64,000 bases of DNA from Bimuria novae-zelandiae CBS 107.79 (taxonomy: Eukaryota > Ascomycota > Dothideomycetes > Pleosporales > Didymosphaeriaceae), in contig ML976752.1 in assembly GCA_010015655.1 (NCBI GenBank), forward strand, positions 1 to 64,000, given 5' to 3'. Each line of letters starts with the position of its first letter. The first letter of the stretch is position 1. The notes below the pieces were generated by a model, which was given only the letters and a program-made list of their open reading frames with translations, had not been told where the DNA came from and made no database searches. Of this stretch, positions 11,760 to 24,570 are shown piece by piece. Both the position numbers and the translations under genes were made by a program.

Positions 11760-12900
11760 AGAGCACACAGTATCAGAGATCACAGGAATGGCTTAATTCG
11801 TCCTTAGATAAAAGTAGGTGTATTCTAGTTAAAAACAGTCAACCTACCCTGCAGATAAAGAAGAATGCTACAAACAAAGACCTACTCTCCGCTTTAACAG
11901 ACATTATCTAAAAACAAAGCGAAACCATCACCAAACTAGAACGCGAAATTAGAGAAGTAAGACAGAAATAACAGGTCCTTATAGACTAAAATATTAACCT
12001 TTTTAATAAAATTGCTAAGCTTAAAACGCGTGTTAACAACCTCTCGTTAAGTACCCCTAGCACGCGTAGCTGGGCGGCAATAGCAGCAAAAGGCGAACCT
12101 ACTAGGTTTAACGCCACTTCTAAGGCGCTAGCAAGCTACATGCACGCTAAGGTAGCTAGGCCCTCCCTTACTAACTTACTCTATTACATAATTAACACCT
12201 TAAGGACGGGACATAAAAATAATAGGACGTTAGCAGGCGCAATTAGAGCGATAATTAAAAAAGAGATCCGCATAATAAAGAACTATAAAAACTAGCAGTA
12301 TCGCGCTATGACCGTTATCTAAAAGAACTAAAATTAGATTAAAATCGCATATCAAAACAAAGCTAAGCACTAACTAGTAAAGAGAGTAATAGAAAAGATT
12401 AGAGCAGGTACGCGTGTACTACGCGATAACCTCTATCTAATTAAAGTTAATAATATTAAAAGAATAGTAGTGCTAGATAAATATAATAAAATTAAAGCAG
12501 GAGCAGCAGAGGCCTTTAGTAAGGAAAATAAAACAATAGTTATTAAGATAGTATAGCTAAGTAAGAAGGACGTTCTAAAAGCTTATAGCTTAATATTAGT
12601 ATACCTTAACAAGGCTAGCGATGCAAAGAGACTTATTATAAAGGGCTTCTTTCACGCTAGAGGAGAATCTAGTATAATAAGCGCATTCGAATACCAACCG
12701 CGACTAAAGCAATGCTATAACTGCTAAGAAATTAGTTATAAGGCTTATTAATGCAAGAATGCATAAAAGTGCGCAAGATACGCTAAAGAAGCCTACTACT
12801 ATAAGAACTATAGTAAAGTAGTACTAAGGTGCATCCTATATAGAGGTCCACACGAATTATTTAGTAGAAACTGCTAGAAGCTCTACCTATCTTAAAATAA
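11760..12900 (+). pseudogene. LINE 2 ORF1 remnant
   Basis: This segment parallels LINE 1 ORF1 from the Lys-Asp-Leu stretch near 11878 to the zinc knuckles near 12715-12880. Here the knuckles have lost residues and gained stops (for example a TAA directly after Cys-x2-Cys near 12724). The fold-back insertion seen in LINE 1 is absent. No open stretch of useful length remains. Confidence 0.65.
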
Positions 12901-12909
12901 GTAGAGTCT

Positions 12910-15900
12910 TCAGCATGTTCTAGCTAAACGTAAGAAAATAAGGAGAGGTACATAACAGCCTAATAAATAATAAAGAAATACAAGACATAATAGTATTAGC
13001 TATTTAAGAACCACACGCATAGAGGATCTAAGGCTAGCTCTTAACAACCCTAATATAACACTATAAGTGGGTTAAGATGGTACTATTAACCTGGCGGGAA
13101 GGGAGGTGGCCAATCTAGAGCATGCTCTAGGTTAATAAAGAAGTAAATGCGGAGCAAGTACAGGTTAAGTCCCTAGATATAATAACAGCGATTATACGGC
13201 TTCATGAACGTTAACTCCTGGTGGTGTTAGTCTACATACCTGGAGGAAATCCAAGGGTGCTACAAGAATCATGCGACACCCTACGCAAGCTTATCTACGA
13301 CGCTAGACAGAATACTAGCATAGTAGTAGATATACTACTAGCCGGGGACTTTAACTAACACGACCAGCTTTGGGGAGGAGAAGACGTAACAGTAGAGAGA
13401 TAAGGCGAAGCAGACCTAATTATTAACCTAATAAACAAATTCGCACTTAGTAGCCTGCTCTAACGAGGCACGAAGACATAGCATAGCGGGGACTACAAGA
13501 TAACTATCGACTTAGTTCTAGTATTAAAGGATCTGGCCGATACAGCGCTTAAATACGCGATACATAAAACGGAACATGGCTTTAACTACTAAATAATCTA
13601 AACGTTCTTCGATACTTTAGTTCTAATACTATAGTAGCAGGAGCGGCTTCTGCTTAAAAACGCACCTTAGAAATAAATAATAAGATTGCTAAGACACTTA
13701 GCTCTGCCCCAGCAGAGGGCACAGTACAGCAGAGGACGGATAGACTAATGGCAGCAGTCTTAGAGGCAGTCCACGCACTAACACCTAGGGCTAAACCATT
13801 ACCTTACACGAAAAGATAGTGGACCCAGGGCCTAACGCAGCTACGCTGTATCTATATATACTAGAGGAACCGCGCCCGAGCCGAGAGGCGAGCAAGTGTA
13901 GCCAAGCCAGATCTAGAAGAAATAGCAAAAGGAGCGTTAAAACAGTACCACGATGCTATTTGGTAATAAAAGAAAAGGTACTAGAATGAGTTTCTAGTAG
14001 ATAACGACAACATCTAGAAGGTAGCTAAATACCTAAAAGCTAGTAGCGAGGCGTTTAGGAAAATCCTATAGCTTAATAGAGCTAACGGGACAATTACGGC
14101 TAACCATAAGGAGCAAGCAGAGGAGTTATTAGCTATATTCTTTCCCCTACTTTTAAGTAATATAGAAGACGAAGGGCCTAAACTGCAAAAAGCTCTTGTT
14201 AAGATGCTAGATATTACACTTAAGAAGGTAGAAAGGTAGCTACACGCCACGAAGCCTTAAAAGGTACTAGAAGATAATAGCCTGCTAGCTATAGTCTAAA
14301 AGTAGACCTAGCTAGTGGTTAAATACCACGTTTTATTACTATTCTAAAAGTCGCTAGAGGAGGGAGTGCTACCTAGCTAATAGCAACACGCTAAGATTAT
14401 CCTGCTTAAGAAGCTTAGTAAGGAAGACTACATAATTATAAAGGCCTAGAGGCTAATTTTACTCCTAGCGACGCTTAGGAAGCTCCTAGAGTTAGTAGTT
14501 ACGGAAAGGATTTCGCACGTAGTAGAGGTACATGGCCTCCTCCTTACTAACTACTTTAGAGCTTGTAAATAATAATTAGCTAAATAAGCACTAGTTCTTT
14601 TATAAGAGTAGATCTATACCGCGTGGCGGGGTTAATAGATCGTTAGCCTAATTAGTTTTGACGTTAAAGGGGCGTATAATAGAGTGTGTAAAGAGAGACT
14701 GCTGTAGAGAATAAAAGCACGAGGCATACTAGAGAAGCTACTATAGTAGATAGAGGCGTTTTGCTTAGCACGCACTGCCACGATACAAGTTAATAAGTAG
14801 ACCTTTAAGGTTTAAGACTTATTATAGGCTGGACTGCTGTAAGGGTCTCCTCTTTCGCCAATCCTGTTTCTCTTCTTTAATGCCGACCTGGTATAACGAC
14901 GCATTGACAGCCACGGAGGAGCGATAGCTTTCGTCGACGACTTTATAGCATGGGTTTCGGGGCCCACGGCACAAAGCAACTAAGAAGGTATTAAAGCTAT
15001 TATTAATAATGCCCTAGACTAGGAGAAAAGAAGTAGAGCGACGTTTAAAGTAGAAAAAATAGCAATTATTTACTTTACTCGTAAATTATATAAGAGTGCT
15101 ACCAAACCGTTTACTATTAAAGGACAAACTGTACTATCGAAGGATCACGTCAAAATACTCGAAGTTCTTATAGACACCAAATTAAAGTATTAAAAGTATA
15201 TTGCGAGAGTAGCCGCTAAGGGCCTAGAAGTAGTAATAGAGCTTAAATAGCTTAGAGGCCTTTTCCCTGCTACGGCACGATAACTCTTTATAGTAATAGT
15301 CGCCCTAATAGTAGACTATGCCTCTAATGTCTAGATGCACGCCTTTAAAGATAAACTTATAAAACCTATTAATAGGGTCTAAAGAATCGGAGCGCAAGCG
15401 ATTGTAGGGACGTTTACTATAGTAGTAATAAGTGTAGCGGAAGCTAAAGCACACATCTCTAGCGTGCAGGAACAGTTCTGGAAACAAGCAACTAAGCTAT
15501 AGATAGATATTTATACGCTACCTAAGAGCAACCCCCTTTAAAGGAATATATCCTAAATGCGAAAATTTAGGAGACAACACCGCTTGCTACTCTACTAAGT
15601 AGCGGAAGCGCTTAAGGGCATTATAATAAAAGAACTAGAAACTATTAATCCATGCCTACTAGCGCTATAGGAGAAAAAAGTATAGACGATTACTAAGGAC
15701 GCAGCACTAAGCCTTAACTTAGACTAGGCGGTACGCATCGCCGTAAGTAGCTCGTTATAAAATAGTGTAGTAAGAATAGGCAGAGTAATTAAAATCTGTA
15801 ATAATAAAACTCTTGTTCTCTCTACCACACTAGGCAAGAGGGAAGAGCAGAACCTGTACGTAAGGGAGTTAGTAGTAATAGTAAAAACTATAGATATGCT

Positions 15901-16590
15901 ACTAAAGCTTAGGTCCTGCAATATTGCACTAGTAATAAGAAACAAAGCTACCGTACTTACACTAAGAAGACCGCACTAATAATTAGGACAGAGATATATT
16001 AGCAGCATCTACAGATCGATTATAGTATTAGAAAGAGAGGGGAATACGATATCGTTCCTATGGCTCCCAATAAGCGAAGAATACGAACTTGTAACACTCG
16101 CCAAAAGGAAGGCAAAGGAAGCCACAAGACCAGGCGCTATACCACAGGCACCGCTCCCTAGGATGCAATCGATAACACTTAACATTACAAGAAAACTTAG
16201 CACTGCTAAAAGGCTACTAGAAAGGGTTAGGAAATACTCTAAAACAATTAATATAGCACTATCGGGAAAGTATACGCGGCAACTCTATAACTAATTACTA
16301 TAAAAAGAAGCTAGCGTACTTGCCTAACTTAGAACAGGTATAGCAAGGTTAAACGTATATTTACACTAAATTAGAGCCTTTATAATAGATTAGTGCGAGT
16401 GCAGACAAGCGCAAGAGATAGTAAAACACTTTCTCTTCTAATATAGAAGATAGACAACGCAGAGAACGGAGATGTTATAATGTATATAAATAAACAGAAG
16501 TAACATGTCTTTCTACCTAGGTGGAAAGGCCCCTACGGATGACAAGAAATAGGCTCTAAATATAGACGCGGTCTAAGCAATAATATAGTT
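12910..16590 (+). pseudogene. LINE 2 ORF2 remnant
   Basis: Endonuclease (Gly-Asp-Phe-Asn equivalent near 13345), reverse transcriptase (Phe-Val-Asp-Asp near 14930, with Gly-Ser-Pro-Leu-Ser-Pro just upstream) and RNase H-like segments align in order with LINE 1 ORF2. Stops occur every few dozen codons. The catalytic Asp-Asp pair is still encoded but there is no usable frame. Confidence 0.7.
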
Positions 16591-16993
16591 CGCAATTGCT
16601 ATAGGTCGCCTTAACGCAAACTAATAGTAGATAAATAAAGATTCCTAACCACCTTATATAATTGACCCACCCTATATATTACCTCGTGGCATAGAAGCAG
16701 GCGCCGCTTCACCCGCTAAAGATAGGATGTTAAACACTTAGAGAATGCACTCTAAGCTAGTCTGCGATTAACACTACTAACCTACGAGAAATTAGAGAGA
16801 AAGGGCAAGCAGAGAAGGACGGAAGTGTAAAGGGATTAAATATAGGCTAAATAAGATTAGAACCTGCTAGAGGAAGTAGAACAATGTAGATATAAGGGCT
16901 AAATAAGGCTAAGATTACTAAAGGAAGTAAAATAGTAAATTAGCGTTAGTAGCCCTTTTGGCTTAGCCGCCGGGCGTTAATGAAGTGTGTGTG

Positions 16994-17006
16994 TGTATGT
17001 AGGATT
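16994..17006 (+). repeat. TGTATGTAGGATT repeat, copy 3 (end of LINE 2)
   Basis: This third copy of the 13-mer is preceded by a GT run and followed by unrelated sequence. It closes the LINE 1 / LINE 2 tandem. Confidence 0.8.
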
Positions 17007-17162
17007 CACGCCACTCGACTAAGGCGCGGACAAAAGAACAAAGTAAGTGGGACAGCCACTATATTACTTATTCAGAATTAACACTCAGGAATAAGACATT
17101 TCCATCTAAAAATGTCTTACCGGATCTCGTACCTTCACTGCTGGGGTTGTGTGTATACGCAA
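17007..17162. other. Short spacer, no gene seen
   Basis: Normal-composition sequence between the LINE 2 end and the TA target of transposon B. No ORF or repeat was recognised. Confidence 0.5.
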
Positions 17163-17299
17163 TAACGTGTTTTATCAGTAAGCTGGCCACATCAGTAAGC
17201 TGGCCACCCCACCAAAACGCGTGCGCCTTTTGACGGATAGCAGAACAACGCCTGAATCAAATATATATAAAATATATACAAAATATTCCTAATTGCTTC

Positions 17300-18095
17300 T
17301 ACATTGAGTCCTATTATGGCCTTGTACGTGGCATTTCGAGCAGGTTGGCGGTGCCCGCCGACGGCTCTAAGATGCCTGGTTTTAGACGTCTACCTGCAGC
17401 GCTCTTTCTGCCTCTATAATAAGCAACTAACCTTCCTGGCCTGTGAGGGTCCCTCCTATAGCAATATACTGCCGTCGCTGTCGCTTCTTCTGCTCTCGGC
17501 GGTAGTTTGCCTGACGAAGCTTAGTATTCTCTTCTGCAAGGATCGTCGCAGAATACATCGCCATTTGACATCCTTTAACAAGCTAAGTCAGGGCCTGGCT
17601 TGTAGGGCTTTGTGATTAACGACTAAGGCAGTCACGAATCAGTCGAACCTGCTGCTCAAGCTGAGCAGCTGTATGCGGCGTTTCTGCTATCTAGCGCTGC
17701 TCGCTATTGGCGTTTGGCTGCGAGGGGGACGGCGTTCGGACTATAGTAAGCGACGATAAGACGCGCTCAGGACAGTGTGGGACTAATCCTGTTATAAGAA
17801 ACCTGTTAATAATACTTTACTCTGTTAAAATAGTAGGCCTAATATGCTAATAGATACTAAAGAAGTCTTACTTATTAATATAAAAGATCTAATTACGCGC
17901 TAGCTCTAACACCTTACGTTTATACGCTACCTTAAGAGGAGCGTAGTAGCTAACATTAAGCAGCTATAGAAGGTGAGAGCTATAAGCTAGTATATAAAGA
18001 CTAATAATCTTGTATTCTATATAGTATTAGTTAAACTTAGGCGTTACGTAGCTATCGTGCCTATTTATAATAAGTAGCTAGTAGGCTCCTGCTAA
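17300..18095 (-). pseudogene. Transposon B transposase, C-terminal part
   Basis: The minus strand encodes basic, Arg-rich sequence like the C-termini of Fot1-type transposases near 17300-17620. Decayed core sequence extends up to the CTATG target site at 18096. RIP-type stops are frequent on the minus strand, which is why a spurious plus-strand ORF appears at 17304-17615. The other part of the gene is at 23778-24570. Confidence 0.6.
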
Positions 18096-18517
18096 CTATG
18101 TGTTAGGATCTGAACATGTATGGAACGCGGAGGACCAACGGGCCTTAGTAGAAGTGACACTCGGCGGGGTCGCGTAACCGGGGTCACGTGATGTACCATC
18201 CAGCCAAGACATACCATCCTGCCAAGATTGTGGAAGGTGCACCATCCACGGACGGCGCGACTATCTATCGGAATCTAGGGACGATAGAAAGAGAGATGGA
18301 CAGTAAGGTTTACCCCTCTTATATATAAACCCACACGAATACCCTTAAGGCATTCGTGTTTAACCTGTTTATTAATCTATCGTTTGGATCTGAATAAGTA
18401 ACCTTGTTGATTTGATTGTGCTGTACACACCTTCGATACTAACGCCCTTAGTGACAGGCGCAAGCTATCACTACAACCCTTTCCCGTCCTACTAGTACTC
18501 CTGCCCGAGAATCAACC

Positions 18518-18693
18518 TGTTAGATGTCACGTCTTAATGGATGTCCTGATGATTCGGGGGGTTGAATTGATGTATTAGGTTGTTCTTCCTGTCTACGGGG
18601 TTCCCTTGGCAGGTTCTGTGTGTTCTTAGTTAATCCCTAGCCTTTTTCGGGCTACCCCTAATCCTCCGAACTTAATATGCTTTTTATCTGACA
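18518..18693 (-). repeat. Copia 3' LTR
   Basis: The 176-bp copy differs from the right-hand LTR by scattered transitions (for example TGATGATTCGG against TAATAATTTAG). This pattern suits RIP after insertion rather than simple age. Confidence 0.9.
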
Positions 18694-19038
18694 CACCCCC
18701 TCAGCTTGGAGCCATTCGAGCTATGGCCAAGGTTATCAGACGAGGGTGAGGTTATTAAGCTAGTCTTAAATCTCCTCTAAAGGTGCTTTATTAGCTACCT
18801 TTTAATTCCTTACCTCCACTAGTCCTAGTTGCTTTAGGAAGTTCTGCCACTAATTTACTAAGAGTGCTTTAGTTAAGCTATCTACAATTATCTTTATAGA
18901 TTTAGTGTATTTCACCTTTATCCTTCCCCTAGTTACTTCCTGTCAGAGCTAGTAGTTATGTATATTAACGTGTTAAAGCTTCGTATATAGCTTCGAGATC
19001 TCCTGCGTTACCAGCCAAATAGTTTGCTGGTTGTTACA

Positions 19039-22000
19039 TTAGATTATAATAGTAGGGCTAGGTAGCTTAACTTTTAGTTTCTCTATTAATCTTAATATAA
19101 AGATAGCTTCCTTTGCAACTTGCGCCAGAGCAAGGAGCTTAGCTTCTATAGTTAATGTAGTAATAGTGTCTTGTTTGCTTGCACGCCATGTAATAAGGCT
19201 GTTAAATAGCTTAATAGCGTAGCCTTGCGAGCTCTTATAGTCTAGAGTGTTATCTATAAATAAAGCATTACTTGCTACCTGCAAGGATTCGCCTCCTCTA
19301 AGTTAAAGTGTCTTTTACTTTATTTTGTTAAGGTACAGCAGGGCTTAGTCAGCCGCATAATAATATTCTAGACTAGAATTTAATAAGAATCTCGCTAGCC
19401 TTAAGGTTGTAAATATAATATCCGGTTGGATACTAATAGCTATATATAGGAGTGATCCAATCTTACGTTGGTATTTATTAATTTCTATAAGCGAAGCCAG
19501 CCCTTCTCTTGGCTTAAGCTCCCCTATGCCTATTAGGGTGTCATGTCGGATTATTTAGTCATCAACTAGTCGGCTGATTTTGTCACAGTATGCGGCCTAG
19601 GAGAGTTAAATAAGTCAGTTCTACTAATCTCTAATTACTTTAATTCCTAGGAACTATAGTAGGTTTTTTCCGCCTGTTATTAAGTATTTCTTCCTAAGTT
19701 ATTCTACGACTTACTAAGCTTAGCCAGCTTTGTCTTAGTGGTGCGTAATGATAATGTCGTCTACGTAGAAGAAGATAATAATACTATCCTTAATTATGCA
19801 GCATGGCTTATGGGGCATAGTCTAGAAACTAAACTTAATAAGCGTAGCTATAAACTCTTTCTGCTAAAGAAGTGGTGAGATTTGCAGTCCGTAGAGTGCC
19901 TTCTAGACTTTAAGGATAGTACCAGGTTTTTAATATCTAGGTGGCATGCGCATGTAGACTTCTCGATCTAGTAATACGTGTATAAACGCGTTAATAACGT
20001 TATATTGTATAAGTTCGAGGTCATATTTGGCAGTAATTACTATAAGTAAGCGAAAGGATCTTCTGGCTAATGTTGCTACGTAGGTGTCCTAGGAGGTTAT
20101 ATTGCGTTATTAGTTTCCTCTAACTACTAGTCGCGCTTTGCACTTAATAAACTAGTGATATTTATTAAACTTATACACATACACCCACATACAGTCTAGG
20201 ATTTATTAGCCTATTGCCTTTACTATCTTGTACGGTACTTCCATCCAGGATTAGGTGATTCTATAACTATCCAGATGCGATTACTGCGCTTCCCGGAATA
20301 ATTCTCCCATCAGATGTTGGTCAAGGTCCGTTTTACAAGTAGGTGGCGGAGGTAACTATAATTAGTGAATTTTAACGCCCTTCGCTAGTAGTCTTTTTAT
20401 CTAGGCTTTATTAATTATGTTCTTATTGTGTTTTCTAACCCTTCCTGCTTCCGTTCCTGCCATGAAAGCTACTACCCAGGGGACTGTCTTAGATAAAGTA
20501 ATCTTAAGTAGGTTTGTATTTTCCCCTGTCATTAGCTGTGCTAGCAGAGCTGTAGGTAGTAAAGTTAAAAGTAGTGTTAGGTAGTGATCTCTAATCTTCC
20601 TTCCTTGATAGTAGCCTGGTGGGTCTACTTCGTCCTCTATAGGTGATTCGTTTTCTGCGACATTGTCTTCGTAGAATAATTTGGTTTCTGGTTGGTGCAC
20701 CAGTGGTGGTAGCTTAATTGTCTTAATATGTGTAGCTATCTTGGCCAGCGTATTATGCATAACGTTGTCTATTAGATCCTCTATCTTCCTGTTAAAGATT
20801 ATATTTTTATTAAATACGACGTCTCGCGTGCTGATAACCTTAGCTAGCGTTAGTATCTATATTTAGTAAATATTTAATGACTAGTATCTAATAAGGTATC
20901 CAATCTATGCTTTAGGGTTGAGTCGTTATAGTCTCGATTTTCTATAGTAGGTATTATCTGTTATAGCGAATGCTTTGCATCCGTACGCCTTTAGGTAGGC
21001 TAAGTTTAGTTTCTTAATAGACGTAATAATCCTATTAGCTAGTAATACTTATGTGAAGAATATCTCGTATAGTGTTTTCTAGTTATTTGTGTAGTTTGGC
21101 GTTCAATTGTATAGATACACTCTAGCTCTTGTGATTTTAGGCTAGAGTTCCCATAGAAGGTTTGCGTCCAGACGCATTACGCGAGATTTTTTTTTATTTA
21201 CGCCCCCTAAGCGTTTAGCGCCGCCGTTTTAAGCTTGCGTGTTTAGTGCTAAAGGCTTAATAATTATGCCTAGGCTTTTTAGCCACCGCTTGACTTCGGG
21301 TTTGACTGTGGTAATCTCATTGTCCGTTTTAATAACTTTTGGAGTAATGTCATATTGGTTCTTAAGAAATCCGAAGAAGATTATTAATATCTTAATAATT
21401 AACCTTGCCGTTCGGTTATCCGTGAAGTAGAAGTCCTATTAAAAACTAGAATATCTGTCTGTAACGAGCATCTAGCTCTTCTCTTTGTTAAACGATAGTA
21501 ATTCGTAGGTGTGGAAATTAATAGAAAGCCTTTCTACGGGTCCTTACTTATTAATCCTAGGTGCGTGGCTTATCTGCCTTCGTATCTTTACTCTTCTATA
21601 TGAGTTGCACTCTACTGTTGTAATTCCCTTAACGCGCACCCCCTTAGCTCGCTGCACTAGGTGCTTAATTATGGCGGGTCCTGGATAACTAAGCCTTTTG
21701 TGCTATAGGAGGGCTAATACTCTTTAAGGTTATTATTGCGTTTAAGAATTATAGGAATACGTATAGTGCGCTATATAGTGCACGGGTTAGTGTTCTAATA
21801 CCTATTATCTATAAATTTTAGTAAGCTCTCTAATGGTTGTTCTATTTAGTCGCTTTAGGGTAGTAGGCTCTAATTAGGTATTCTACCAGAATCCCTTCTG
21901 CCTTAGCACTCGGAAGGAGACTAGGTTACATAGCATGTCTAGGCATATTACTACGTTATGTAGTACTAGTCTTTTAGCTCCCTATTTGTGTTTCAGGTTT

Positions 22001-23500
22001 AAGATAATAGTTCCGTATCTCTTTACCTAGATTTAAGTGTCGCCTGCCTATATAAAGTCGCCTTGTGTAGGTGGCTAATAGTTCTAAATTCGGTTGGGGT
22101 CGTTCGTGATGTGGCACGTCGAGCCCAAGTTAAGGATAAAAGAACGCCAAAGAGGATAGTTAAATTAGTCTATAGTAAAAGTTACAGAATAGGCGGCTTG
22201 CACCTTTAAAATCTATCTTTTATTTAGTTACTAATTAGTAATCTCTAGAGTTAGGGTATAGGAATTCTTAAAGGATGGAGTCTTGGTTCTAGGTCTGCTT
22301 TAAGCTCTTAGTAGACTTTGAAAATTAGCATCGTGCTCTTGTTTTAGAGCAACGTATTTAGCTATTCTTAGGTTTAGCTCCTACTATTCTAGTGCTTTGT
22401 CCGGGTAGAGATAGAAGTATTCCCTAATAGGGTGTCTTATATCGCAGGCTAGGCACTTAGCGGTTTTATTAGTGCCTGCTCTAGCAGGTTTACCATAATT
22501 AGCGTCCGCTTTAGCAGAGTTACCACTACCTTATTAAGGGTTTAAAGAGCTTAAAGGTGCACGATTATTATCCTTTATAGCTGTACGTTAATGTCAGGGT
22601 CTACCTTGTTTTGTACCCTAAGAGTTTCCTATTTTTATATATTGGGGATCCCCTTGCATGCTCTAGGTAGCTTAGCTACTTTTAGCGAGATAAGATAAGT
22701 CTTTTGTTGTAAACGCTGCCTTTTAGCTTCTATTTTGCGTTATTAGATAATTTAGCATTATATATTCTCGGAAACGTCCTATTATGTCCTTTTGGTCCAT
22801 GCCGGGTAGGTCCTTTCTATTTAATTAGAAGGTTGCAGCCTATACTAGAGCTATCTTATTTACTACTAACATAAAGTCTATAGCTACAGGATTAAATTAT
22901 GTGGTATTGGACACGTTTAGTGTCTTGGCCTCTATTGCGGTATAATTGTATTTAGTAAGCTATATGTCCTAGTTATTTACTATGCGTGGAGGCTTTAACA
23001 AGCTATAGTATTACTATCGCGCTTGCTCTTGTTTAAACTTAGAGGTAACTTCTACTTTTGCTTTTAGCTTTGTAATCTATTCTTTAATAGTAGTATTTAG
23101 GAGATAGCAAGTGCGTTGTAGATGCGGTGCTACTAATAACTAGATAAACACTACGATCTACTATAAACTTACGACTTTAGTCTTGTACTTTGTGTACTGC
23201 ATCTTGTATTTCTCTATCTAGAGTTTATAGAGGTCTAAATCCTCTTTGTAGCTCTTTAGTCCAGCGGACGAAAGTTTAGATAGTCTTAATAGTAAGACGC
23301 CGTCTGGAAGGGTTGCGGCTAGCGTATAGTCTGCTGTCTTGGATAGCTTGGGCTTAAATGGCTCCGTAAGTGGGGTAATTGCTAAATTGGGGTTAACTTA
23401 CGCCTATGTATTATATGCGACGCAGCGGGCTTATAGTTAGTTAAGCTAGCTACGGTATTTAGTGTTATCGCGAAGAATAATCGTTCCGTTAGTTTAATTT
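19039..23500 (-). pseudogene. Copia gag-pol polyprotein, degraded
   Basis: From 3' to 5' on the plus strand I can place three parts. The Ty1/copia RNase H (open piece 19039-19284) has Leu-Asp-x-Lys-Ser-Ser-Gln-Gly-Tyr followed by Ala-x-Lys-Gln-Asp. The reverse transcriptase carries Tyr-Val-Asp-Asp encoded at 19756-19767. A zinc-knuckle remnant lies near 22440-22480 and has lost its last Cys, read as Tyr. An open piece at 20401-20760 lies in the linker between integrase and reverse transcriptase. Stops at Gln/Trp positions break it throughout. Confidence 0.8.
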
Positions 23501-23550
23501 AGGTTTTAGGTTGCTATTTTCGCTCTTGTTAAGGCAGTAAGACTCTTAAT

Positions 23551-23726
23551 TGTTAGATATTACGTCTTAATAGATGTCCTAATAATTTAGGGGGTTGAAT
23601 TAATATATTGGGTTGTTCTTCCTGTCTACGGGGTTCCCTCGGCAGGTTCTGTGTGTTCTCGGTTAATCCCCGGCCTTTTTCGGGCTACCCCTGATCCTCC
23701 GAACTTGATATGCTTTTTATCTGACA
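23551..23726 (-). repeat. Copia 5' LTR
   Basis: This 176-bp copy matches 18518-18693 over its full length with a scatter of transitions and the same TG...CA termini. It is the 5' LTR because the coding strand is minus. Confidence 0.9.
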
Positions 23727-23777
23727 CAACCTTAGCCCCTTAGAGAATAGCTACCTCTTTGGGATCTTAACACTATG

Positions 23778-24570
23778 CTGCTATATAATTATTAAAGTAC
23801 TTTAGCTACGCTAGACTAAGCTTATTAGTTATCTAGCTATTCTTACTTAGCGTGATCGTCTAGTTATTAGGAATAAGGCAATACTAAGCAGCCTAGTGTA
23901 TCTTTCCTAATAGGATTATAATTAGTAGGAGCGCCCAGCTAGACGCGCTAATACACTTAATTATTATAACTTAGTTATAATTACCTAGCTAGATAGTAGC
24001 TACTTAGCTAACTCTATTAAAGCTTATAACTACCTTAGACGTGCTAGCGACCCCTATTATAAACCCTATCTTATTAAAATTGTAGGTATCTTAATTAAGT
24101 ATTTTATATTTCTGGCGCGTGTCCTCTACAAGCTTAAACTAGGCTTTAAACTTAACTAGATTTTAATAAAGAGCCTACTACGAGTGTAGCTTTCTATCCT
24201 ACTTTATCTAGAGCTTAGCCTAGTAGCTAATAAAGCGCGACACCTATTATTTGTCTATAAGCTTTAGAGGGGGCTACTCGCCACGCGCAGCGAGTAAAAC
24301 GTTTACTATTTATTATATATTAATAATTTAGGGCGGAAATCCGTATTAATTAAGGTCTAGGATCTAGTAAATAAGTAACTACTCTTTAACAGGTAATAGC
24401 TTATAATTAATAGAAATAATCTCGTTGCGTAGGGTAGTACTATTAAAACGCGTCTAGAAGGTTAATTTAAATATATTATACGTTGCTGCAAGCTTTTGTA
24501 AGGACTAATAAGGGTTAGACTAGAAAGAGCAAAAAGCAAGGCTAATTCTACCCTCTTTTTATAGGTTTTA
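23778..24570 (-). pseudogene. Transposon B transposase, N-terminal HTH part
   Basis: On the minus strand the region about 24340-24500 reads like the DNA-binding module of Fot1 transposases: a Tyr-Asn-x-x-x-Ser-Thr helix-turn-helix followed by a Trp-x-Leu-Asp-Leu...Phe-Pro-Pro linker, with stops at Arg/Trp/Gln positions. It continues to the CTATG target site, where the solo LTR split the gene. Confidence 0.65.

Larger units (their letters stand above)
9720..16993 (+). mobile_element. LINE 2, Tad-like retrotransposon, heavily RIP-degraded
   Basis: This is a second copy of the same family. It spans about 7.3 kb, or about 5.5 kb once the DNA transposon at 9902-11691 is removed, matching LINE 1 without its insertion. 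ORF1-like and ORF2-like sequence runs parallel to LINE 1 throughout (for example the Phe-Val-Asp-Asp reverse transcriptase motif near 14930). It has far more stops and TA dinucleotides. The 3' end again has the GCCGCCGGGCG block, a GT run and the 13-mer. It is either older or was hit by RIP in more cycles. Confidence 0.85.
18518..23726 (-). mobile_element. Full-length Copia retrotransposon, innermost insertion
   Basis: Two 176-bp direct LTRs (18518-18693 and 23551-23726) start TGTTAG and end CTGACA. They are flanked by the 5-bp duplication CAACC (18513-18517 and 23727-23731). A polypurine tract (minus strand, 18694-18705) adjoins the left LTR, so transcription runs right to left. The internal 4.86 kb holds decayed gag and pol in the Copia order, integrase side before reverse transcriptase and RNase H. 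Confidence 0.93.
18101..23772 (+). mobile_element. Solo LTR, split by a later Copia insertion
   Basis: The segment starts TGTTAGGATC and ends GATCTTAACA, with LTR-type termini, and is flanked by the 5-bp duplication CTATG (18096-18100 and 23773-23777). With the Copia element removed it is about 458 bp. A TATATATAA box lies at 18320-18328, giving plus-strand orientation. No internal region or partner LTR is present, so it is a solo LTR formed by LTR-LTR recombination. Pieces are 18101-18517 and about 23732-23772. It is much less RIP-mutated than its host. Confidence 0.88.

Noticed and set aside
17304..17615. Plus-strand ORF of 103 codons
   Set aside because: It is the antisense of the C-terminal part of transposon B transposase, open because RIP stops fall on the other strand.
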